Shown one piece after another: positions 1-5,529 of a stretch of DNA of 10,285 nucleotides. This DNA is from Scatomorpha pullicola (GTDB taxonomy: Bacteria; Bacillota; Clostridia; Oscillospirales; Oscillospiraceae): NCBI GenBank assembly GCA_018716545.1, contig DVJU01000034.1, positions 1 through 10,285 on the forward strand. The letters are read 5' to 3'. Position numbers and translations under genes: made by a program. A model generated the notes under the pieces. It was not told where the DNA came from, ran no database searches, and saw nothing but the letters and a program-made list of their open reading frames with translations. Positions within the stretch are counted from its first letter, which is position 1. Each line of letters begins with the position of its first letter.

Positions 1-38
1 GCCACGAGGTCTGTCCCAAGAAGTGCATTATTATGTAA
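1..38 (+). CDS. C-terminal end of an iron-sulfur (ferredoxin-like) protein, partial
   Basis: Only the last 11 codons are in the window; the frame starts at base 3 and ends with TAA at 36-38, giving HEVCPKKCIIM. The codon before it ends in GC, so it could be a cysteine (TGC). C-x3-C-P followed by a short hydrophobic end is how many 4Fe-4S ferredoxin-type domains finish. This is a pattern match on very few residues, so both the function and even the reality of the frame are tentative. The strong terminator just downstream supports a rightward gene ending here. Confidence 0.45.
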   Translation, partial: HEVCPKKCIIM

Positions 39-57
39 ACCAAACTCAGCAAAACAA

Positions 58-93
58 CCGGCTCCGCCATCACGGCGGAGCCGGTCGTTTTTT
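58..93. terminator. Bidirectional intrinsic terminator
   Basis: A perfect 11-bp GC-rich stem (58-68 with 74-84) and a 5-base loop (69-73) are followed on the + strand by TCG and six T (88-93). On the - strand the same stem is followed by TTGTTTT. It lies between convergent genes: the iron-sulfur fragment ending at 38 and the CMD gene ending at 100. It can therefore stop transcripts from both sides. Confidence 0.9.
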
Positions 94-99
94 CCCGCC

Positions 100-855
100 T
101 CAGGCGGGGAGCAGTTCGTTTATGACGTTCAGGGCGTTGAGAGTCCTGGGGAAGCCGATGTAGGGGATGATGAGCGTCAGCGCGTCGAGCAGGACGTCGC
201 GGCCGTTGCCGACGGCGGCGTTGCCGCCCACGTGGCCGCGCAGCTGCGGCTCGCAGCCGCCCTGGGCGCAGAGTATGCTGAAGGTCAGCAGCTCGCGGTC
301 TTTGACGGAGATGCCGCCGCGGGTGTAGAAGTCGCCGAAGCACCAGGCGCTGAGGTAGTCCTGAATGTGCCTGGTGTCCTCGCTGGCGCTCTCGCGCATG
401 GCGTCTATGCTCGCGCCGAAGATGGACTTCTGCGTGGCCAGGCCGTCGTCCAGGCGGCTGTCCTCCGTGACGGTGCCGAAGCGCTCCCCGGCGGGGAGGG
501 ATATGCCCCTGGCGGCGAGGGCGCGGTTCACGGCCTTGACGGCCATCTCGGCCTTGCCCATGCCGATGTAGGGCGCGCTCTGGTACACGGCCTCCTTTAT
601 CTGCGCCGGAGTGGCGCCCACGGAGAGCGCTGCGGCGGTGTGAAGCTCGACCTCGTCGGGCGTCTCGTTGGTGGCGGCGACGGCGAGGAGGATGAACTCG
701 CGCAGCTTGGCGTCGAGCTTGATGTGCTCGTAGACCTCACCGTAGACCAGCCGCTCCTTTATCGCGGCGAAGTCGGGGTCGGTGGCGGACATGGGGCTTT
801 TGGCGAGGCCGTAGAGGCGGCGCATGACCTCGCGGGACTGTTCCTTGCGATCCAT
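100..855 (-). CDS. Carboxymuconolactone decarboxylase (CMD)-family protein, two tandem domains
   Basis: A 251-residue protein with two CMD/AhpD-like alpha-helical repeats, at about residues 35-115 and 170-248. Each holds the family pattern of a Leu-rich helix, a conserved His (H72, H208), a helix of the EAVYQSAPYIG type (LTLIIPYIGFP in the second), and then a helix bundle. The C-x2-C redox pair of AhpD is absent; C196 and C201 are spaced x4, so peroxidase activity of the AhpD type is not supported. Double-domain members are often soluble cytoplasmic proteins of unknown substrate. The start at 855 is supported by GGAGG (864-868) 8 bases upstream, inside the end of the cupin gene; the cupin stop is only 3 bases before the ATG, so the two are cotranscribed and probably translationally coupled. 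It is a paralogue of the CMD protein at 3322-4101. Substrate unknown. Confidence 0.9.
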   Translation of the reverse strand: MDRKEQSREVMRRLYGLAKSPMSATDPDFAAIKERLVYGEVYEHIKLDAKLREFILLAVAATNETPDEVELHTAAALSVGATPAQIKEAVYQSAPYIGMGKAEMAVKAVNRALAARGISLPAGERFGTVTEDSRLDDGLATQKSIFGASIDAMRESASEDTRHIQDYLSAWCFGDFYTRGGISVKDRELLTFSILCAQGGCEPQLRGHVGGNAAVGNGRDVLLDALTLIIPYIGFPRTLNALNVINELLPA

Positions 856-858
856 CGT

Positions 859-1269
859 TCAGGCCTCCAGCGCGGCGTACTGCGCGTCGTCAACGGGCTC
901 CAGCCAGTCGTTGGACACGTCCTCGCCGGGGACGGTGATGGCCACGTGCGCGAACCAGCTGTCCTTGGCGGCGCCGTGCCAGTGCTTGACGCCCACGGGG
1001 ATGTTGACCACGTCGCCGGCGTGCAGCTCACGCGCGGGCTGACCCCACTCCTGGTACCAGCCGCGTCCGCCGGTGCACAGCAGGATCTGTCCGCCGCCCT
1101 TGCTGGCGTTGTGGACGTGCCAGTTGTTGCGGCAGCCCGGCTCGAAGGTGACGTTCGCTATGCCTATCTGCTCCGTGCTGAGCGGGGCGAGATAGCTCTT
1201 GCCTATAAAATACTGCTCAAAGGCCTTGTTTTCCTCGCCGCGGGGGAAAATCGTGGTGAATTCAGACAT
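859..1269 (-). CDS. Small cupin-domain protein (metal-binding, CMD partner)
   Basis: A 136-residue single-domain cupin beginning MSEFTTIFPRGEE. Cupin motif 1 is at residues 50-76, with H51, H53 and Q61 as likely metal ligands, and motif 2 is at 84-106, with H96 (and H98 nearby) in KHWHGA. The HxH...GGGQ...KHWHGA pattern resembles the cupins commonly found beside CMD genes and, more distantly, the manganese hydroxynitrile-lyase cupins; the actual reaction cannot be read from sequence. The frame is open to an ATG at 1308, but the start at 1269 is preferred because AGGAG (1278-1282) sits 8 bases before it and the extra 13 residues are not cupin-like. It is 57 bases downstream of the MerR gene and 3 bases upstream of the CMD gene, suggesting a MerR-cupin-CMD operon. 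Confidence 0.9.
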   Translation of the reverse strand: MSEFTTIFPRGEENKAFEQYFIGKSYLAPLSTEQIGIANVTFEPGCRNNWHVHNASKGGGQILLCTGGRGWYQEWGQPARELHAGDVVNIPVGVKHWHGAAKDSWFAHVAITVPGEDVSNDWLEPVDDAQYAALEA

Positions 1270-1326
1270 GTAAGGTGCTCCTTTTATATAGAATTTGTTT
1301 TTGAACACAGTTTGCTCCGCCGGACG

Positions 1327-1674
1327 TCAGGACTTGCCCTTCCTGAGCTGGTGCCGGAGATAGTCCAGGCGGCCGAGCTGCTTCTCGCGGAAGTGTATGT
1401 CGTCCAGGCAGGCGCAGCGCCGCCTGTCGAGCATACGCAGCCGCTCCGCGTCGGAGCCGCCCTCCAGCATGAGGCGCATATACGTCTCGACCTCCTGCGG
1501 GCTGAAGCCCAGGTCGTGCAGCGTCATGACGGTGCTCAGCCGCTCCAGGTCGGTGTCGTCGTACTGCCAGGCGCCCATGACCTTTTTGACCGCGCCGCAC
1601 AGCCCCCAGCTCTCGTATTCGCGCAGTATGTCAAGGGGGATGGAATAGCGCTCGCTGGCTTCGTCTATGGTCAT
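1327..1674 (-). CDS. MerR-family transcriptional regulator
   Basis: A 115-residue protein. Residues 1-40 form the MerR winged helix-turn-helix (MTIDEASERYSIPLDILREY, then the wing around AWQYDDTDLERL at 35-46). Helices at 48-72 (LHDLGFSPQEVETYMRLM) match the family's conserved second helical part, and a C-terminal coiled-coil-like dimerisation helix spans about 75-112. C87 and C89 lie near the start of that helix, where metal- or redox-sensing MerR proteins carry ligands, but a two-Cys arrangement alone does not assign an effector. GAGGTGAG (1678-1685) precedes the ATG at 1674. The gene is first in line before the cupin and CMD genes on the same strand, so it most likely regulates them and itself. 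A perfect inverted repeat ends 14 bases before its start codon. Confidence 0.9.
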   Translation of the reverse strand: MTIDEASERYSIPLDILREYESWGLCGAVKKVMGAWQYDDTDLERLSTVMTLHDLGFSPQEVETYMRLMLEGGSDAERLRMLDRRRCACLDDIHFREKQLGRLDYLRHQLRKGKS

Positions 1675-1688
1675 ATGCTCACCTCAAA

Positions 1689-1724
1689 AGAATACAGACG
1701 TCCTCTGCCGGACGTCTGTATTCT
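1689..1724. promoter_or_regulatory. Perfect 15-bp inverted repeat upstream of the MerR gene (operator or terminator hairpin)
   Basis: Arms 1689-1703 and 1710-1724 are perfect reverse complements around a 6-base loop (TCTGCC). The dyad lies between the end of LysR (1770) and the MerR start (1674), and its edge is 3 bases from the MerR ribosome binding site. Read leftward it is followed by TTTGAGG, a poor U-tract, so it could be a weak terminator for LysR. As DNA it could be a binding site for the MerR dimer, since it overlaps a candidate -10. Confidence 0.6.
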
Positions 1725-1749
1725 AGCCCTGATTCAGAAAAATGTCCAA
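1720..1749 (-). promoter_or_regulatory. Candidate promoter of the MerR-cupin-CMD operon
   Basis: On the - strand TTGGAC (1744-1749) and TAGAAT (1720-1725) are separated by 18 bases. The -10 is good and the -35 is poor, as in many activator-dependent or MerR-type promoters. The predicted start falls inside the inverted repeat at 1689-1724. Confidence 0.3.
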
Positions 1750-1793
1750 TACCTATAGCGAATTCAACGTCATGCTTCGTGGACATTTCTCAG
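1735..1793. repeat. Imperfect 13-bp inverted repeat flanking the LysR stop codon
   Basis: The arms 1735-1747 and 1781-1793 pair at 11 of 13 positions, with a perfect core of 8 bp (AAATGTCC / GGACATTT) and a 33-base spacer. One arm is inside the last codons of LysR and the other lies beyond its stop. On the leftward transcript the distal arm carries five U, so this could act as a long-loop terminator; chance is not excluded. Confidence 0.35.
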
Positions 1794-2642
1794 CGCGCGC
1801 AGGAACTCGCCCGCCGCGCGGGAGTAGGCCATGTCCTTTTTCCACACCAGCACCGTGCCCGTGCGCAGCTCCGGCGAGAGCGGGACGAAGCGCAGCTCGT
1901 CCGAGATGTCGGCGAGGTAGAAGCCCAGCGCCGCGCCCACGCCGTGCAGGACCATGTTCGCGGCGTTGAGGATGAGGTTGAAGCTCCCCGCGTGCTCCAC
2001 GCGCGCAAAGCTGTCTCCGAACCAGGCGGCCAGCTCGTCGCGCACTTCCTGACGGCGGCTCATGAGCAGCGGGACGCCGGTCAAGTCCTCGGGCGTGACG
2101 CAGTCCAGTTCGGCCAGCGGACTGTCCCGGCGCACCAGCACCCCCCAGACGTCCTCCCTGGGCATGCGTATGAAGTCGTAGCGGCCTATCTCCACGGGCT
2201 CGGCCAGCAGGCCGAGGTCGAGCAGACCCTTTTCGAGCCTGTCCTTTATGTCGTCCGCGGTGGCGCTGTAGATGCTGAAGCTCACCAGCGGGTGCTCGCG
2301 CCGGAAGGCGGCCATGCGCTCGGAGAGCCAGCTCATGGAGTTCGTCTCTCCGCAGCCGATGGATATTTCACCGCTCAGCTCCTCCTCCTGACGCAGGAAC
2401 TCGCGCTCGGTCTTCTCCGCCAGGTCGACTATCTCCTGCGCGCGGCGGCGCAGCAGCATACCGTCGTCCGTGAGGATGATGCGGTATTTGCTGCGGCGGA
2501 ACAGCTGCACGCCCAGCTCCTCCTCAAGCTGGATGAGCTGCCTCGACAGCGTCGGCTGCGTGATGTGCAGCAGCTGCGCCGCGCGCGTGATGTTCTCCTC
2601 GCGGGCCACGACCAGGAAGTATTTAAGCACACGTATCTCCAC
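1770..2642 (-). CDS. LysR-family transcriptional regulator
   Basis: A 290-residue protein of normal family length. The N-terminal winged helix-turn-helix covers residues 1-60, with the classic ENITRAAQLLHITQPTLSRQ and QLEEELGVQLFRR (17-50), a linker helix about 62-89, and the periplasmic-binding-protein-like effector domain about 90-290. The frame is open upstream to an ATG at 2720, but GTG at 2642 is chosen because AAGGG lies 7 bases before it, the protein then starts exactly at the HTH (MEIRVLKYF), and a near-consensus promoter lies inside the would-be extension, so a 2720 start would not be transcribed from it. It is divergent from the flavoprotein-CMD pair and is the natural regulator of that pair. 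The co-inducer is unknown. Confidence 0.93.
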   Translation of the reverse strand: MEIRVLKYFLVVAREENITRAAQLLHITQPTLSRQLIQLEEELGVQLFRRSKYRIILTDDGMLLRRRAQEIVDLAEKTEREFLRQEEELSGEISIGCGETNSMSWLSERMAAFRREHPLVSFSIYSATADDIKDRLEKGLLDLGLLAEPVEIGRYDFIRMPREDVWGVLVRRDSPLAELDCVTPEDLTGVPLLMSRRQEVRDELAAWFGDSFARVEHAGSFNLILNAANMVLHGVGAALGFYLADISDELRFVPLSPELRTGTVLVWKKDMAYSRAAGEFLRALRNVHEA

Positions 2643-2663
2643 TGTACCACCCTTTCTGCGCCA

Positions 2664-2692
2664 ATTATACTCCAAAACCCGAGGGTTGTCGA
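2664..2692 (-). promoter_or_regulatory. Promoter of the LysR gene
   Basis: On the - strand TCGACA (2687-2692, 5 of 6 to consensus), a 17-base spacer and a perfect TATAAT (2664-2669). The predicted start near 2657 leaves a leader of about 15 bases before the GTG at 2642. Confidence 0.75.
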
Positions 2693-2698
2693 GCAGAA

Positions 2699-2713
2699 AT
2701 GCGTTCAGGGCAT
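2699..2713. promoter_or_regulatory. LysR-type binding box (T-N11-A dyad)
   Basis: ATGC-N7-GCAT is a 15-bp dyad with the T-N11-A core (T2700, A2712) typical of LysR recognition sites. Its centre is about 67 bp upstream of the predicted flavoprotein transcription start, the usual recognition-site position, and about 49 bp upstream of the predicted LysR start. A further CCATGC at 2740-2745, complementary to GCATGG at 2710-2715, overlaps the flavoprotein -35, where an activation half-site would lie. The assignment is inference from position and symmetry. Confidence 0.5.
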
Positions 2714-2736
2714 GGTTCAAAATAGAAAACAGGTAT

Positions 2737-2766
2737 TTGCCATGCGCCCCGGGAGCGGTCTATAAT
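2737..2766 (+). promoter_or_regulatory. Promoter of the flavoprotein-CMD pair
   Basis: TTGCCA (2737-2742, 5 of 6), an 18-base spacer and a perfect TATAAT (2761-2766). The predicted start near 2773 falls at the first base of the AGGAGGG ribosome binding site (2773-2779), so the leader would be only about 13 bases. Confidence 0.75.
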
Positions 2767-2785
2767 GCACTCAGGAGGGATAGAC

Positions 2786-3325
2786 ATGAAGATACTTGTG
2801 ATCGAGAGCAGCCCGCACGCCAACGGCGCGTCCAACACGCTGGCCGGGGAGTTCATGCGCGGCGCGCGTGAGGCCGGGCACGAGGTCGAGGTGTTCGACT
2901 GCGCGCACGCGGACATCAGGCCCTGCCGGGGCTGCAACGCCTGCGGCATGGCCGGGACGTGCGTACAGAAGGACGACATGACGCTCACGCTCAGGGACAA
3001 GCTCATGAGCTGCGACATGGCCGTGTTCGTGACCCCGCTCTACTACTACAACGTCTCCAGCCAGCTCAAGCACGTCATAGACCGCTTTTACAGCTTCACC
3101 GGCGAGCTGACCGCGAGGCGCCTGAAGACCGCCTTCATCGTGGCCGCGTGGGACGACAACGACTGGACGATGGAGGTAGTGGAGACCTATTACAAGACGC
3201 TCTGCCGCTATATGAGCTTTAGCGACCAGGGCGCGGTGTACGGCACCGGCTGCGGCAGCGCGGCGATGACGCGCCGCTCGGCGCACATGCGCGAGGCCTA
3301 CGAGCTGGGAAGGAGCCTGAAATGA
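2786..3325 (+). CDS. Iron-sulfur flavoprotein-like NAD(P)H-dependent oxidoreductase
   Basis: A 179-residue flavodoxin-fold protein of the NADPH-dependent FMN reductase group. Residues 1-20 hold strand 1 and the phosphate-binding loop (MKILVIESSPHANGASNT). C47, C50, C53 and C59 form C-x2-C-x2-C-x5-C, the compact cysteine motif of archaeal and clostridial iron-sulfur flavoproteins (Isf), which bind a 4Fe-4S cluster next to FMN. TPLYYYNVSSQLKHVIDRFY (83-102) is the typical FMN-contacting segment. It probably passes electrons from a reduced cofactor to a small organic substrate in the cytoplasm. The ATG at 2786 is chosen over the in-frame ATG at 2765, which lies inside the -10; AGGAGGG is 6 bases before 2786. 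Its stop overlaps the next CMD start (ATGA), so both proteins are probably made in step. Confidence 0.88.
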   Translation: MKILVIESSPHANGASNTLAGEFMRGAREAGHEVEVFDCAHADIRPCRGCNACGMAGTCVQKDDMTLTLRDKLMSCDMAVFVTPLYYYNVSSQLKHVIDRFYSFTGELTARRLKTAFIVAAWDDNDWTMEVVETYYKTLCRYMSFSDQGAVYGTGCGSAAMTRRSAHMREAYELGRSLK

Positions 3326-4101
3326 GCGCCGTGGAGCTGACAGAAGCGGCCCGGGAGACATATGAGCGCCTGTTCGGACGCGCTCCGCAGCCGGACGCGC
3401 GCGACCCGGAGCTGCTGACGATGCTGCAAAACGAGATATTCGGCGAGGTGTTCTCCACCGGAGTGCTGGACGACAAACTGCGCGAGCTGATAACGGTGAC
3501 CGCGCTCGCGTCCCTGGGCGCGCTGCCGCAGCTCAAGGCGCACGTGGGCGCGGCGCTGAACGCGGGCAACTCTCCGCTGGAGGTGCGTGAGGCGGTGTAC
3601 TCCTGCGCGCTGTACATAGGCTGGCCGGGCGCGCTGAACGCGGTGTCGGCCATGGACGAGGCCTTCGAGGCGCGCGGCATCGCGCTCCCGCTCGAGGACG
3701 CGGCCACGGTCACGGCAGAGGAGCGCGAGGAGGCCGGAGCCGCCATCCAGACCCCGCTCTACGGCGGCGAGGTCAGGGAGGTGTTTGCAAATCTGCCCGG
3801 GGACTTCGGCCGGTTTGTGCCGCATCTGCTGACGGCGGACAGCTTCGGCTATTTCTACACGCGCCGCGGTCTGGACGTCAGGACGCGCGAGCTGCTGAGC
3901 GTGGTGACGCTCGCGGCCACAGGCGCTTCGACGCAGCTGCCGGCGCACATCTCCGGCGCGCTGAGGGCGGGCAACAGCCTGCTGGAGATCACGGCGGCGC
4001 TTGTGCAGGCTCTGCCGTACATCGGCATACCCAAGGCCTTTTCCGCGCTGCTGCTGATCGCGAAATGGGACGAAAACGGCTCGCACGAGGCGTACAGGTA
4101 A
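3322..4101 (+). CDS. Carboxymuconolactone decarboxylase (CMD)-family protein, two tandem domains
   Basis: A 259-residue protein with two CMD-like domains, at about residues 28-118 and 165-248. The first has DDKLRELITVTALASLGALP then QLKAHVGAALNAGNSPLEV with H74; the second has RTRELLSVVTLAATGA then QLPAHISGALRAGNS with H209. Both lack the AhpD C-x2-C pair. It shares the layout of the CMD protein at 100-855 but has diverged in sequence, so the two may form a hetero-oligomer or act on related substrates. The ATG overlaps the flavoprotein stop by 4 bases; there is no separate promoter, and translation is probably coupled. The products' roles together (reduction plus a CMD-type step) suggest processing of a small aromatic, quinone or lactone-like compound, but nothing in the sequence fixes the substrate. 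Confidence 0.9.
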   Translation: MSAVELTEAARETYERLFGRAPQPDARDPELLTMLQNEIFGEVFSTGVLDDKLRELITVTALASLGALPQLKAHVGAALNAGNSPLEVREAVYSCALYIGWPGALNAVSAMDEAFEARGIALPLEDAATVTAEEREEAGAAIQTPLYGGEVREVFANLPGDFGRFVPHLLTADSFGYFYTRRGLDVRTRELLSVVTLAATGASTQLPAHISGALRAGNSLLEITAALVQALPYIGIPKAFSALLLIAKWDENGSHEAYR

Positions 4102-4116
4102 AAAGCCGCCTGTACG
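4091..4116 (+). other. Hairpin spanning the CMD stop codon
   Basis: CGTACAGG (4091-4098) pairs perfectly with CCTGTACG (4109-4116) around a 10-base loop that contains the TAA stop (4099-4101). No U-tract follows, so it may protect the mRNA end or aid Rho-independent release only weakly. Confidence 0.35.
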
Positions 4117-4134
4117 GAGCTGTGTCAATTCCTC

Positions 4135-4163
4135 TTGACAAACTGCGCACTTTATGTTTCAAT
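4135..4163 (+). promoter_or_regulatory. Promoter in the gap before the CNNM/CBS gene
   Basis: A perfect TTGACA (4135-4140), a 17-base spacer and TTCAAT (4158-4163, 4 of 6). It would start transcription near 4170, just before AAAGGAG (4171-4177), and drive the short unit that ends at the terminator at 4271, with read-through into the CNNM/CBS gene. Confidence 0.55.
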
Positions 4164-4191
4164 ATACGTCAAAGGAGAAATGCGGTAAATC

Positions 4192-4236
4192 ATGGACGAC
4201 GGCTCATCCTGTCACCAAACCGAATACCTTTACTGA
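4192..4236 (+). CDS. Possible 14-residue leader peptide
   Basis: ATG at 4192 to TGA at 4234-4236 encodes MDDGSSCHQTEYLY. A good AAAGGAG (4171-4177) is present but 14 bases away, longer than ideal; a nearer ATG at 4180 gives only two codons. The stop lies directly against the terminator stem at 4237, the geometry expected of a leader peptide or attenuator. Translation is not proven; the stretch may instead be untranslated leader RNA. Confidence 0.25.
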   Translation: MDDGSSCHQTEYLY

Positions 4237-4271
4237 CGCGCGCGCCTCAAAACTGAGGGGCGGGCGTTTTT
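4237..4271 (+). terminator. Intrinsic terminator or attenuator before the CNNM/CBS gene
   Basis: A GC-rich imperfect stem (5, 3 and 3 bp with two G-G mismatches; arms 4237-4249 and 4254-4266) closes on a short loop and is followed by five T (4267-4271), with a second T6 run at 4278-4283. It sits 65 bases before the TTG start of the CNNM/CBS gene and about 100 bases after the predicted start at 4170, so it either ends a small RNA or controls read-through. Confidence 0.65.
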
Positions 4272-4335
4272 GCGTTCTTTTTTGCCCCGTGAGACGTGCA
4301 GAAGCCTTTTTCGTACACTTCAGGAGGAGTAAAAC

Positions 4336-5430
4336 TTGGACACAACACTAATCTGGCAGCTGGTATTGCAGGTCGTACTTATCGGGCTGAACGCCATCTT
4401 CGCGTGCGCGGAGATAGCGGTCATCTCTGTCAAGGACGTGCGCCTTGAGCAGCTAATAAGCGAGGGCAACAAGGCCGCGGTAAAGCTCGGCAAGCTCACC
4501 GAGCAGCCGGAGCGATTTCTCTCAACCATACAGATAGCCATCACCCTGTCCGGCTATCTGGGCAGCGCCGCGGCGGCCACCAACTTCGCCGGGCTCATCA
4601 CCAACGCCGTGGTCTCCACGGGTATCGGCATAAGCCCCTCCGTGATAAATTCCATTGCGGTCGTGCTGGTGACGCTGATACTCTCGTACTTCACGCTGGT
4701 CTTCGGCGAGCTGGTGCCCAAGCGCCTGGCCATGAAGAACCCCGAGGGCGTGTCCCTCAAGCTGGCCGGGATGCTGTATGCCATTTCCAAGGTGTTCAAG
4801 CCCATCGTCAGCCTGCTGAGCGTGTCGGTGAACGCGGTGCTCCGCCTGCTCGGCGTCGACCCCAACAGCGAGGACGACGAGTACAGCGAGGAGGAAATAC
4901 GCATGATGGCCATCGCCGGCAGCCAGAAGGGCAGCATCGGCGAGGAGGAGAACGAGTTTATCCAGAACCTCTTTGAGTTCGACGACCAGAGCGCCGAGCA
5001 CTTCTGCACGCACCGCACCCAGATGGCCGTGCTCTGGGCGGACGAGGGCACCGAGGAGTGGGAAAAGGAAATATTCTCCTCGCGCCACTCCTTCTACCCG
5101 ATCTGCCAGGACACCACGGACAAGATCATCGGCGTGCTGGATATAAAAGACTACTTCGCACTGCCTGAGCGCAGCGCGCAGGCCGCGCTCAAGGAGTGCG
5201 TCAAGCCCGCGTACTTCGTCCCGGACAGCATCAAGGCCGACGTCCTGCTCGAGCGGATGCGCCGCCTGAAGAAAAAGCTGGCCGTCGTCTGCGACGAGTA
5301 CGGCGGCGTCACCGGCATCGTGACCATAAACGACCTGATAGAGCTGCTGGTAGGCGACCTCGAGGGCGAGGACAACAGCCCGCAGCTGAAAAAGCCGCAG
5401 GGTGACATAACAACCGACACAGAAAGTTAA
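4336..5430 (+). CDS. CNNM/CBS (HlyC/CorC-like) membrane protein lacking the C-terminal CorC domain
   Basis: A 364-residue protein. Residues 1-180 are a CNNM (DUF21) transmembrane domain with hydrophobic segments about 7-30, 62-90, 103-125 and 145-172, and the conserved GELVPKR (124-130). EEEIRMM (186-191) and EENEFIQNLFEFDD (204-217) lead into a CBS pair at about 220-342, the second ending with CDEYGGVTGIVT and LIELLVGDLEGE. Family members act as magnesium or cobalt efflux transporters or integrity factors; 'haemolysin' is a historic name. Most have about 420-450 residues with a CorC_HlyC domain after the CBS pair; here the protein stops about 20 residues after it. The first CBS has HR where MTPR-type motifs are usual. 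The start is TTG at 4336, fixed by AGGAGGAG (4322-4329) 6 bases away, with no ATG nearby. Confidence 0.9.
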   Translation: MDTTLIWQLVLQVVLIGLNAIFACAEIAVISVKDVRLEQLISEGNKAAVKLGKLTEQPERFLSTIQIAITLSGYLGSAAAATNFAGLITNAVVSTGIGISPSVINSIAVVLVTLILSYFTLVFGELVPKRLAMKNPEGVSLKLAGMLYAISKVFKPIVSLLSVSVNAVLRLLGVDPNSEDDEYSEEEIRMMAIAGSQKGSIGEEENEFIQNLFEFDDQSAEHFCTHRTQMAVLWADEGTEEWEKEIFSSRHSFYPICQDTTDKIIGVLDIKDYFALPERSAQAALKECVKPAYFVPDSIKADVLLERMRRLKKKLAVVCDEYGGVTGIVTINDLIELLVGDLEGEDNSPQLKKPQGDITTDTES

Positions 5431-5494
5431 CGCCACAAACAAGCCCAAATGGCCGCGAAATTAACAGATTATTGATAAACTTTCTTCCGCCCGG

Positions 5495-5503
5495 TGCTAT
5501 CAT
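5495..5503 (+). promoter_or_regulatory. Extended -10 promoter for the zinc-ribbon/DUF5685/J-protein operon
   Basis: TGCTATCAT is an extended -10 (TG-n-TATCAT). The best -35, TTGATA at 5472-5477, is 20 bases away, longer than usual, but extended -10 sites need little -35. It would start near 5511 and give a leader of about 64 bases. No clear terminator separates it from the CNNM/CBS gene, so read-through is possible. Confidence 0.45.
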
Positions 5504-5529
5504 TTATCATTAGAAAAAACTCTGTTTCC

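Noticed and set aside
232..1758. Long open frame (508 codons) on the + strand across the leftward CMD-cupin-MerR genes
   Set aside because: It is antisense to three well-supported genes, has a low-complexity Ala/Gly/Val/Leu composition, no family motifs and no ribosome site. Such frames are expected opposite GC-rich genes.
2643..2720. N-terminal extension of LysR to ATG 2720
   Set aside because: The extension contains the -10 and -35 of the gene's own promoter and is not part of the LysR fold; GTG 2642 has a ribosome site.
1779..2765. Open frame of 328 codons on the + strand opposite LysR
   Set aside because: LysR on the other strand has a full HTH and effector domain with promoter and ribosome site. 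The antisense frame has no recognisable motif.
4195..4211. Resemblance of GGACGACGG to a guanidine-II (mini-ykkC) hairpin
   Set aside because: Only one copy is present and the two small hairpins with ACGR loops that define the class cannot be drawn.
4522..5448. Open frame of 308 codons on the - strand opposite the CNNM/CBS gene
   Set aside because: It is a His/Val/Leu-rich shadow of a GC-rich gene, without ribosome site or motif.
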